Assembly (NCBI GenBank): GCA_964551995.1
Contig: CAZKFD010000001.1
Location: forward strand, 52,390 to 116,389
Length of the DNA stretch: 64,000 nucleotides
From: DATKJS01 sp964551995
Lineage (GTDB): Bacteria; Acidobacteriota; Aminicenantia; Aminicenantales; Saccharicenantaceae
Direction: 5' to 3'
Shown: positions 44,201 to 50,847 of the stretch, one piece after another
How the letters are laid out: the number at the start of each line of letters is the position of its first letter
Position numbering within the stretch: position 1 is the stretch's first letter
Notes under the pieces: model-generated
The model's input: only the letters and a program-made list of their open reading frames with translations
What the model was told of the DNA's origin: nothing
The model's database searches: none
Position numbers and translations under genes: made by a program

Positions 44201-44406
44201 CAGGGGATGAGGACGCGCACGGCCGCGGGGCGCTTAGCCTCTGGCGCGGCGGACGCATCGACCCGGACGATCGCTCGGTGGTTACCGAGGCCCGATTCCG
44301 GGTCCCAATGGCCCACGCCGTACTTGACGTCCTCCCACGGAAAGACAGGGGCCGCCGTAGCTAGCGCCAGGATCGACATCATCGATACGATCATCAGGTT
44401 GCGCAT
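41236..44406 (-). CDS. Large secreted glycoside-hydrolase-like protein
   Basis: 1056 residues with a signal peptide (about 1-20). The N-terminal 400 residues are beta-rich, with an NPCBM/DUF4091-like character (VQALWCGVQVPPDAAPGLYRGTVTV), then a beta-sandwich, and from about 690 a TIM-barrel-like part: NVVNVHHATEINPYLNYPFL, AYIDEAHRRGLKVKIYDT, and GIDGLYLDDVAFDR, where an acidic pair may be catalytic. The C-terminal part has a beta-domain ending in WLLVVGD. The whole resembles the DUF6067 group of putative glycosidases. Substrate unknown. ATG at 44406 preceded by GGGAGG. Confidence 0.65.
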   Translation of the reverse strand: MRNLMIVSMMSILALATAAPVFPWEDVKYGVGHWDPESGLGNHRAIVRVDASAAPEAKRPAAVRVLIPWRRHDADPDRKNIVFVDAATGSRVGNVIPLNINREFGDLVFEPPTVPGDYYVYYMPYQSEGRKNYPNVKYDPPQWTADPAWIASIGLVKRTVTEVGLEKLPLGRARVVEIQSADEFSSFSPMEVIATTAETQALLDGNPAAPFLLFPEDRRFPIRMASDLPLRWILKGPGGSVEGESSPGEYFTYQIGVWAARVPIGDLEVKFSDLAFAGTGGATGSSSGPHSPVRASSMTCINAGGSNWDGTLFTKPVPIEKGRVQALWCGVQVPPDAAPGLYRGTVTVIPRGLRAASLDVELRVSGPVLADTGDSDPFRMTRLRWLDSRIAFDDGIVPPYTPLKVEGTTVNCLGRSLEVGRDGLPARIRSSFAPEMTKFMDRPVDLTAAPFKFTVLAPYGTEMVRSPEGRGPRFTKETPGVVAWEARNAAGGLTMAVEAHMEFDGYVDYKVALTAARDATVSDIRLEVPLRAESARYMMGLGFKGGERPETFDWSWDRGKNQDALWVGSVNAGLQLSLRAENYSRPLNTNFYHSKPLNMPPSWWNGGRGTVTVRSGPVSETGAAKGGGTPARRPSRGGPSMVVIAACSGPRTIRAGETLHFDFTLLLTPFKLLDTAEHFRDRYFHAYKPIDEIIAAGANVVNVHHATEINPYLNYPFLRPSEMKAYIDEAHRRGLKVKIYDTIRELSNHAAELFALRSLGHEIFSPGPGGGYSWLQEHLGGDYIAAWFVPELKDAAIINSGMSRWHNYYVEGLDWLARNIGIDGLYLDDVAFDRTTIKRVRKVLDRNRPGALIDLHSANQYNPRDGFASSANLYLEHFPYLNRLWFGEYFDYEHTGPDYWLVEMSGIPFGLMGEMLQGGGNPWRGMVFGMTSRLPWAGDPRPLWKVWDEFGIVGSEMIGWWAGPSLFATGDKDVLATVYIRKGEGQQTRALIALASWAKESVDIRPVIDWKALGLDPKTGILRAPAIAGFQTAAEFKPGDPIRVEPAKGWLLVVGD

Positions 44407-44428
44407 CGAAAGCCTCCCTCATGAATTT

Positions 44429-44506
44429 GGGGACACAATACTTATTTCCGAATTGAATAGGGCCGGGAGTAATGTTGTTAAATTGGGAAAAGAGTATTGT
44501 GTCCCC
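44429..44506. repeat. Hairpin repeat, copy 1
   Basis: GGGGACACAATACT (44429-44442) and AGTATTGTGTCCCC (44493-44506) are perfect inverted copies around a 50-bp interior that also carries partly inverted TTTCCGAATT/AAATTGGG. A second element with the same termini is at 46428-46498. Size and structure suit a MITE or a REP-like unit moved by a Y1/RAYT transposase. The rest of 44407-44701 holds no gene. Confidence 0.75.
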
Positions 44507-44701
44507 AATTTCCGGTGTCCCAATTTCCGCCCCAGTTTTCCGATTGCTCGATTTCCTGGGCCCGCGGCGTCACGGGCCAGATCATACACCTGTGGGGGAT
44601 GCGCGGTCCACGGCTTTTGACTCGGCGGGGGCCGCTAAGCTAAAATGGGCCGGCCCCGAGGGCGCGCGCGGCGGCCGGGGATGGAAAGGAGGACGTGACA
44701 T

Positions 44702-46381
44702 ATGGGCTGGCTCGTCGAGCTCTTCCTCAGGGATTCGCATTCCGTCGGTCACGCCCTCCTCATCATCTGCCTGGCAGTCGTCCTCGGGCTGGCCCTCGGC
44801 GCCGTCCGCATCTCGTCGTTCAGCCTCGGGGTCGTCGGCGTCCTCTTCGTGGGCCTGACCTTCGGCCATTTCGGCGTGACCATCGATCCGGTCACGCTGG
44901 ATTTCGCCCGCGACTTCGGGCTGATCCTCTTCATCTACAGCATCGGCCAGGAGGTGGGCCCCGGGCTCCTGGCGTCTCTCCGCAAGCAGGGCGTCAGGCT
45001 TAACGTCCTGGCGGCCGTCATTATTTTCTCCGGCACGGCGGCGGCATGGCTGCTCCATCGGTTCGGCGGCGTGCCTGCGGCCGCGGCCGCGGGCCTATAC
45101 TCGGGGGCGACGACGAACACGCCGAGCCTGGCCGCGGCGCAGCAAGCCCTCAAGCTCCTGCCCCGCTATTCGGATTCCCTCGCGCGGATGTCCGGCGTCG
45201 GCTACGCTCTGGCCTACCCCTTCGGCATCTTCGGGATCATCCTGGTCATGAGCGGCTTCCGGTCCGTTTTCCGCGTCAACCCGAAAAAAGAGGCCGCGGC
45301 GCTCGAGTCGCAGAGGGTGCAGGAAACCCCTCGCCTCGAAGGGATCGACCTGGAGGTTCGGAACCCGGCCGTCGATGGACAACGGGTCAGCCGTGTGATC
45401 TCTCAGGTCGGCGGGGACGTCGTCCTGTCGCGCCTGAAGCGCGGGCAGGAGCCCCAGCAGGTTCCTCGAGCGCAGACGATCATGCACTTGGGAGACACGC
45501 TCCATGCCGTCGGGACCCCTCCGCAGCTCGAAAAGTTGAAGACCCTGATCGGGGGTGAAAGCGGCCTCAGATCGCTGGAGCTTCCCTCGGACCTCGTCTC
45601 CAGGCGTGTCCTCGTCACGCGGAGACGCGTGCTTGGGAAGTCGGTCCAGGAACTCAACCTGAGGGAGGTCTTCGGCATTGTCGTGACCCGCATCCTCCGC
45701 GCGGGTTTCGAATTCTCGCCGCGCCCCGGGTTCCGGATCCAATTCGGAGACATGTTGCTGGCTGTCGGGCCCAAGGAGGCCATCGACGAGTTGGCCGTCG
45801 AGGTCGGCGATCTCCGGGACCGGATCACACAGGCCAACATCATTCCGGTCTTCGCCGGCATCGCTCTCGGGGTGGTGCTGGGCAACATTCCGATCCGGGT
45901 CCCGGGCCTGGCGGTTCCCTTCCGGATCGGGCTTGCGGGCGGGCCGCTCATCGCCGCCATCGTCCTCAGCCGCATCGGGACGATCGGTCCCCTGGTCTGG
46001 TACCTGCCTTCGAACGCGATCCTGCTCCTGCGCAACATTGGCATCGCCCTGTTCCTGGCCTGCGTGGGCATCCGGGCGGGGGAGGGTTTTGTCGAAACGC
46101 TGGCCCACGGGGGCTGGGCCTGGATCATGGGCGGAGCGGTGATTACCTTGGTGCCCCTGCTCGTCGCCGCGCTCGCGGGGCGGTTTATCTTCCGGCTCAA
46201 CTTCCTGTCGCTCTGCGGCCTTCTCGCCGGCAGCATGACCGACCCGCCGGCTCTCGCCTTCGCCAACGCCCAGGAGCCCTCGTCCGACGGCCCGCTGATG
46301 GCCTTCGTGACCGTCTATCCGCTGACCATGCTGCTCCGCGTGTTCACGGCCCAGGGGCTCGTCCTCTTCTTCCCGCATTGA
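44702..46381 (+). CDS. AspT/YidE/YbjL-family transporter with two TrkA-C domains
   Basis: 559 residues; the ATG at 44702 follows AAAGGAGG. Two five-helix membrane halves (about 1-175 and 380-559) flank two cytoplasmic RCK_C (TrkA-C) domains (about 200-290 and 300-375), the standard layout. The duplicated hallmark is visible: GLILFIYSIGQEVGPG with GLYSGATTNTPSLAAA in the first half, and NIGIALFLACVGIRAGEGF with LLAGSMTDPPALAFAN in the second. Characterised members exchange aspartate for alanine or other anions. Transport substrate here unknown. The gene is bracketed by two copies of a hairpin repeat. Confidence 0.9.
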   Translation: MGWLVELFLRDSHSVGHALLIICLAVVLGLALGAVRISSFSLGVVGVLFVGLTFGHFGVTIDPVTLDFARDFGLILFIYSIGQEVGPGLLASLRKQGVRLNVLAAVIIFSGTAAAWLLHRFGGVPAAAAAGLYSGATTNTPSLAAAQQALKLLPRYSDSLARMSGVGYALAYPFGIFGIILVMSGFRSVFRVNPKKEAAALESQRVQETPRLEGIDLEVRNPAVDGQRVSRVISQVGGDVVLSRLKRGQEPQQVPRAQTIMHLGDTLHAVGTPPQLEKLKTLIGGESGLRSLELPSDLVSRRVLVTRRRVLGKSVQELNLREVFGIVVTRILRAGFEFSPRPGFRIQFGDMLLAVGPKEAIDELAVEVGDLRDRITQANIIPVFAGIALGVVLGNIPIRVPGLAVPFRIGLAGGPLIAAIVLSRIGTIGPLVWYLPSNAILLLRNIGIALFLACVGIRAGEGFVETLAHGGWAWIMGGAVITLVPLLVAALAGRFIFRLNFLSLCGLLAGSMTDPPALAFANAQEPSSDGPLMAFVTVYPLTMLLRVFTAQGLVLFFPH

Positions 46382-46427
46382 CCGCAAAGTGAAGATCGAA
46401 AGGACCGCGAAAATGGGGGACCCCGCT

Positions 46428-46498
46428 AAATTGGGGACACAATACTCAATTCCGAATTATGACCTGCACGACAAAATCGGAAATTAGTATTGTGTCCC
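46428..46498. repeat. Hairpin repeat, copy 2
   Basis: AAATTGGGGACACAATACT (46428-46446) and AGTATTGTGTCCC (46486-46498) enclose inverted AATTCCGA/TCGGAAATT, so nearly the full 71 bp can fold into one long hairpin. It shares its termini with 44429-44506. It lies between convergent genes. Confidence 0.75.
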
Positions 46499-46519
46499 TG
46501 ATAATCTGGCGAACGCCGC

Positions 46520-48844
46520 CTACTTTACGGCGGCCTTCTTGTCCTCCTCGAAGAGCGGCGGGGCCTCCTTCTTGCTCGTGATAATGGCCCAGGCGACGCC
46601 CGCGAGCAGGAGGACGACTGCGGCCACGACCCCGAAGTTCATGCGGTCGTACTTGACGATGATCGGGGCGAAGATCAGGCTGACGATGTTCGAGACCTTG
46701 ATCATCGGGTTGAGGGCCGGTCCGGCGGTGTCCTTCAACGGGTCGCCGACCGTATCGCCGACGACGCCGGCCTTGTGACGCTCGGAGCCCTTGCCCGTGT
46801 TGGCGGCGAGGTTACGGGGCTCGTCCTCGATCGACTTCTTGGCGTTGTCCCAGGCGCCGCCCGCGTTGGCCATGTAGACCGCCAGGAGCTGGCCGCTCAA
46901 GATGATCCCGGCGAGGAAGCCGCCCAGCGCCTCGACTTGGAGGACGAGGCCGACCGCGATCGGCATAAGGACCGAGATCATGGCCAGGGGGATAAGCTCT
47001 TTTTGGGCGGCGGCCGTCGAAATGCCCACCGCCCGGGCGTAGTCGGGTTTGACCTTGCCTTCCATCATCCCCGGGATCCTGAACTGGCGCCGGACCTCCT
47101 CGACGATCAGGCCCGCGGCGCGCGAAACGGCCTTGAGCGAGAGCGAGGAGAAGAGCCAGGGGAGGGCGCCGCCGAGAAGCAGGCCGATGAAGACCTTCGT
47201 GTCGGAGACGCGGATGGCGGTCATGACCTGCTTGACGCCCATCTGGATCTGGACAGTGCCCACATCCGTGATGAAGGACGCGAACAAGCTCACCGCGGCG
47301 ATGACCGCTGAGGCGATGGCGACGCCCTTGGTGATGGCCTTGGTCGTGTTCCCGACGGCGTCCAGGTCGGCCATGATCTGGCGGGCCTTGCGCGTTTCCT
47401 CGTCGTTCATGTCGTGCCAGGCCATCTCGCCGATGCCGTTGGCGTTGTCCGAGATCGGACCGTAGGAGTCCATGGCCACGTTGTTCCCCGTGTGGCTGAG
47501 CATCCCGATGCCGACCATGGCCACGGCGTAGAGGACGTAGGTCGCGCCGGTGCGGCTGTAGAGGAGCATGGCGATGATGAAGCTGATGGCGATGACGACA
47601 ACGGCCCAGACGCTCGACTCCATGCCCTCGGCCAGCCCGGTGAGGATGGTCGTCGCCGGGCCCGTCTTGGTCGACCGGACGATCTCCTTGACCGGGGCCC
47701 TGCGGGTCGAGGTGAAGTAGGAGGTCAGCGGGTTGAAGGTCACCGCGAGGCCGACGCCGACCGAGGTCAGCATAGCCAGCCGCCAGTCATGAGCGTAGTT
47801 GACGGCGATGACGAAGGACCAGAGGATCGTGTTGACGCTCGAGACCTCGTAAGACCGGAACATGGCTTCCTCGGCGTCCCTGGCGCGGAGGAGTTTGAGC
47901 GGGAAACGCTCCCAGATCGGGACGGTGAACGTCCCGAGGATCGAGGAGATGACGCCGATGGCCCGGATGATGAGAGGATAGACGATCCACTTGAGCTCGC
48001 CCGTGATCCCGAAGAGGGCCAAGCCGAGGATCAGCCCCGAGACGATCGTCACCTCGTAGGACTCGAAGATGTCGGCGGCCATGCCGGCGCAGTCACCGAC
48101 GTTGTCGCCGACGAGGTCGGCGACGACCGCCGCGTTCCGGGGGTCGTCCTCGGGGATGTCCTTCTCGACCTTGCCGACGAGGTCGGCGCCGACGTCGGCG
48201 GCCTTGGTGTAGATGCCACCGCCGACCCGCATGAAGAGGGCCAGCAGCGTGCCGCCGAAGCCGAAGCCGAGCAGGGCGTCGGGGGCGGCCGTGCCGAAGA
48301 CGACGAAGATGGCCGTGCCTCCGAACAGCCCCAGGCCGTCCGTCAGCATGCCCGTGATCGTGCCTGCATAGTAGGCGATGGACAGGGCCTCGTTGAAGCC
48401 GCGGCGGGCGGCCGAGGCGGCACGGACGTTGGCCTGGATGGCCATCCGCATGCCGAGCTGCCCGACGAGGAGCGAGAACGTCGCGCCCATGATGAAGGCA
48501 ATGGTCCGTCCGATGGCAACCACGATCTGGGCGTTTTTTGCCCCGAACTCGCGCACGGCCTCCCGGCTGGCGGGGACGACGTAGACGCTGAGGAACAGGG
48601 CCACGGTCAGGAAGCCGATGGCGGGCAGGATCCTCCTCAGCTGACGGCCGAGGTAGCTGTCCGCGCCGATCCGGATGGCGTTCCAAACCTCCTGCATCTT
48701 CTCCGTGCCCTTGTCCTTCTTGAGCACGGTTTTGCGCAGCATCCAGGCGTACCAGAGGCTGAAGAGGGCGGTGAAGAGAACGCACACGACGGCGATCTGC
48801 TCGAAGTTGTTCAGCCCGTGTCGGGCCATACCCAGAAGATTCAT
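46520..48844 (-). CDS. hppA: Membrane-bound proton-translocating pyrophosphatase, K+-independent type
   Basis: 774 residues from the ATG at 48844, with AAGGAG upstream. About sixteen helices and the catalytic core are present: GGGIYTKAADVGADLVGKVE, DDPRNAAVVADLVGDNVGDCAGMAADIFE, DNANGIGEMA, and KAGVVGDTVGDPLKDTAGPALNPMIK. The enzyme couples hydrolysis of pyrophosphate to ion export. The segment GNTTKAITKG carries Lys and Thr at the two positions that mark the K+-independent, H+-pumping class (Ala and Gly in K+-dependent ones). This favours energy saving from PPi under low-energy growth. Confidence 0.95.
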   Translation of the reverse strand: MNLLGMARHGLNNFEQIAVVCVLFTALFSLWYAWMLRKTVLKKDKGTEKMQEVWNAIRIGADSYLGRQLRRILPAIGFLTVALFLSVYVVPASREAVREFGAKNAQIVVAIGRTIAFIMGATFSLLVGQLGMRMAIQANVRAASAARRGFNEALSIAYYAGTITGMLTDGLGLFGGTAIFVVFGTAAPDALLGFGFGGTLLALFMRVGGGIYTKAADVGADLVGKVEKDIPEDDPRNAAVVADLVGDNVGDCAGMAADIFESYEVTIVSGLILGLALFGITGELKWIVYPLIIRAIGVISSILGTFTVPIWERFPLKLLRARDAEEAMFRSYEVSSVNTILWSFVIAVNYAHDWRLAMLTSVGVGLAVTFNPLTSYFTSTRRAPVKEIVRSTKTGPATTILTGLAEGMESSVWAVVVIAISFIIAMLLYSRTGATYVLYAVAMVGIGMLSHTGNNVAMDSYGPISDNANGIGEMAWHDMNDEETRKARQIMADLDAVGNTTKAITKGVAIASAVIAAVSLFASFITDVGTVQIQMGVKQVMTAIRVSDTKVFIGLLLGGALPWLFSSLSLKAVSRAAGLIVEEVRRQFRIPGMMEGKVKPDYARAVGISTAAAQKELIPLAMISVLMPIAVGLVLQVEALGGFLAGIILSGQLLAVYMANAGGAWDNAKKSIEDEPRNLAANTGKGSERHKAGVVGDTVGDPLKDTAGPALNPMIKVSNIVSLIFAPIIVKYDRMNFGVVAAVVLLLAGVAWAIITSKKEAPPLFEEDKKAAVK

Positions 48845-49016
48845 CGCCTTCTCCTTAGCAGAGATCACATGTCAAAGGGTTTCGAAGTTCCCGCGCTCCC
48901 GGCCGCCGGCCTCCCTTGGAGCCTGCGCCCGTTCCGAAGCGCCCGAGGGAGGCCCTATTTTACACGAGATCGGGGAAAAATCAACCCCATGCCCGGGGCT
49001 GGTCTCAACCGACGGA

Positions 49017-49046
49017 TTGACGCGCCGGCCGGCTCTTTGCTATAAG
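49017..49046 (+). promoter_or_regulatory. Promoter of the TM2 gene
   Basis: TTGACG (49017-49022), 18-base spacer, TATAAG (49041-49046), 40 bp before the ATG at 49087. Confidence 0.55.
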
Positions 49047-49086
49047 AGTCCTTGATCTCAATGGACAACATCAAGGAGGTCTACTC

Positions 49087-49341
49087 ATGTCAGAAAAATC
49101 GAGATTGGCAGCCCTGTTCCTGTGCGCCTGGTTCGGGATCTTCGGCGCTCACCGGTTCTATGTCGGGAAGGCCGGGACGGGGATCCTCTGGCTCCTGACG
49201 TTCGGCTGTTTCTTCATCGGCTACATCGTCGACATGATCCTGATCCTCACGGGCCAGTTTTACGACAGGGACGGCAAGCCCGTCATCGTCTGGATGCGCC
49301 GGGTCGACGGAGAGGGAAAAGTCCAGGATTACCTCGTCTGA
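49087..49341 (+). CDS. TM2-domain protein
   Basis: 84 residues that are almost all TM2 domain: LAALFLCAWFGIFGAHRFYVGK, AGTGILWLLTFGCFFIGYIVDMILIL, with the characteristic GAHRFY turn between two short helices and the aspartate in the second. AAGGAGG precedes the ATG. The family is common in bacteria, often beside transport or secretion genes, and its role is unknown. The end DGEGKVQDYLV is cytoplasmic or extracytoplasmic tail. The gap that follows contains the left end of the IS110-type element. Confidence 0.85.
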   Translation: MSEKSRLAALFLCAWFGIFGAHRFYVGKAGTGILWLLTFGCFFIGYIVDMILILTGQFYDRDGKPVIVWMRRVDGEGKVQDYLV

Positions 49342-49468
49342 CCAAGGGGGACAATTTTTTCCTCGCGGAGGTTCCCGCGTTTCCGCTTGCCCCGCTTTGG
49401 GTCGGACCACGTAATAATATAGAAAATAAATAAATTAGGTTTATTAAGAGGCTGTTTTGAGGCCCTCT

Positions 49469-49484
49469 ATGATAGCGAAACGCA
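49469..49484 (+). repeat. Subterminal inverted repeat, left
   Basis: ATGATAGCGAAACGCA, the reverse complement of 50568-50583; both are followed outward by GGGCCTCAAAA-type sequence in mirrored orientation. A third copy stands alone at 19006-19021. Confidence 0.7.
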
Positions 49485-49645
49485 AGTCCCTCGGCTCTTT
49501 TTTCTTATCTTCATCCCTCCTTACGGCTGACTCGGTTTCATGAACCACCCTTCTATCCGCGCCATGATGCGCACCATAGCGTTCGATCTCGGCTCCTAAA
49601 CCTTAAACTGAACGCGACCCCCGGTGGGGCCCGTTAGGCAAAAAA

Positions 49646-50548
49646 CTAGGCAGCCGATTGTTTTGCGAACCCGGGTAGATAGTCCCTCCTCTCCGTGAGG
49701 ATGCGATAGATGATCGTCAAGAGCCTGCGCGCCACCGCGACCTTGGCCACGTTCCGTCCTTTCCTTCGAGCCAAGCGCTGATAAAGGATGCGGAGGCCGA
49801 AGTCCTTCTTGATGGCCGGCGAGGCCGCTTCCAGCACCGCCCAGCGCAGCCAGGCGCTTCCCTGTTTGGTGATATGCCCATGGGACATCCGCTCTCCCGA
49901 TGCGTAGGTCGACGGAACCACGCCGGCGTAGGAGTGGAGTTCCGCCGGCCTGGAGAAGCGCCGGATGTCGGCGATCTCGACCGCTGCCAGGACCGAGAGC
50001 GTTGTGGCAAAACCCGGCACCGGGTCGATCCGCCAGGCCTCCTCGAGCTGGCCGTAGAGAGCCTCGACCAGCCCATCCGACTGCTTGATGTGAGCCGCCG
50101 CCTCTCCATGTCCCCGAAGCAGATCGTCCAGAACCATCTTGTCCTCGCCCTCAAGCGGCAGCTTCTTCAGGAACTCCAGGCCCTTCCCGCTGAACAGCCC
50201 ACCCTCCCGCTTCTCCACCTCCAGGCGGATCTCCTCGCCCTGCTGGGCCAGGAGCGAGCAGACCTTGTTCCTCAGTTCTGTCTGCTTCGCCACCCAGTGG
50301 GCCCGAAGCCTCATCACCCGCTGTGCCCGCCGGTTCCAGGCCTCGCGCTGATAGACCTCCGGGATCAGATTCGCCCGCAACAGGTGGGCCAGCGTCCGCG
50401 AGTCCCGCTTGTCGGTCTTGATCCGGGCGTGAGCGATCGCCTTGACCTCCAGCGGGTTGGCCATCTTCACCTCCCCGCCCAGCTCCCACAGCAGGTCCGC
50501 CATCACGTACGACGACCGTCCCGCCTCCAGCGACGAGTAATCTATCAC
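49646..50548 (-). CDS. IS110-family transposase, N-terminally truncated
   Basis: 300 codons from a GTG at 50548. It begins inside the DEDD (RuvC-like) domain with YSSLEAGRSSYVMADLLWELG, where the Glu is the second catalytic position, and continues with ARIKTDKRDSRTLAHLL, which holds the last two Asp. The first roughly 40 residues with the leading Asp are missing, so it should not be active. The C-terminal Transposase_20 domain is complete: VPGFATTLSVLAAVEIADIRRFSRPAELHSYAGVVPS and the serine nucleophile region in ITKQGSAWLRWAVLEAA. Upstream sequence shows no further coding match. Confidence 0.85.
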   Translation of the reverse strand: MIDYSSLEAGRSSYVMADLLWELGGEVKMANPLEVKAIAHARIKTDKRDSRTLAHLLRANLIPEVYQREAWNRRAQRVMRLRAHWVAKQTELRNKVCSLLAQQGEEIRLEVEKREGGLFSGKGLEFLKKLPLEGEDKMVLDDLLRGHGEAAAHIKQSDGLVEALYGQLEEAWRIDPVPGFATTLSVLAAVEIADIRRFSRPAELHSYAGVVPSTYASGERMSHGHITKQGSAWLRWAVLEAASPAIKKDFGLRILYQRLARRKGRNVAKVAVARRLLTIIYRILTERRDYLPGFAKQSAA

Positions 50549-50567
50549 AGCTTACCCGTCATGGGGG

Positions 50568-50583
50568 TGCGTTTCGCTATCAT
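50568..50583 (-). repeat. Subterminal inverted repeat, right
   Basis: TGCGTTTCGCTATCAT, inverted copy of 49469-49484, 20 bp upstream of the truncated transposase start. Confidence 0.7.
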
Positions 50584-50803
50584 GCTACCTTAAATCAATG
50601 TTTTCGGGCCTCAAAAGCGAGACTTAAGCCATCCGCATTTAAAATGCTCTTTCCTTAAGCCCGCGTTTTGAGCCATTAACAACGCGACTTAAGGCTGGAG
50701 TCAAACTGACCTCAAATAGATAATATATTTATTTTCTTATAATTATAGTGGTCCGGCCCCGATGTCTTGCCGTTATCATGGTCCGATCCCCACGTGAATA
50801 ATG

Positions 50804-50812
50804 TGGTATAAT
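50804..50812 (+). promoter_or_regulatory. Extended -10 promoter of gatE-gatD
   Basis: TGG followed by TATAAT (50807-50812), with no clear -35 box. The start would fall near 50819, about 29 nt before the gatE ATG. It lies right next to the outer end of the IS110 remnant, whose insertion may have remodelled the promoter region. Confidence 0.5.
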
Positions 50813-50847
50813 GGCACCTTTGCATTTGACGGGATGCGGACCGCGCG

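Larger units (their letters stand above)
49399..50760. mobile_element. IS110-family element remnant with nested inverted repeats
   Basis: The outer ends 49399-49438 and 50711-50760 are imperfect inverted repeats sharing GGACCAC and AGAAAATAAATA. Inside are inverted 16-mers at 49469-49484 and 50568-50583. A truncated transposase is in the middle on the minus strand. Subterminal inverted repeats are a trait of the IS1111 subgroup. The stretch 50584-50710 also holds several CTTAAG-centred inverted motifs. The noncoding flanks 49485-49645 and 50549-50710 are where a guide (bridge) RNA would be expected, but I cannot identify one. The AT-rich ends contrast with the chromosome. Confidence 0.65.

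Noticed and set aside
44702..46498. CRISPR array or phage region around the repeated hairpins
   Set aside because: Only two copies, 2 kb apart with a gene between them; no spacer pattern, cas or phage genes.
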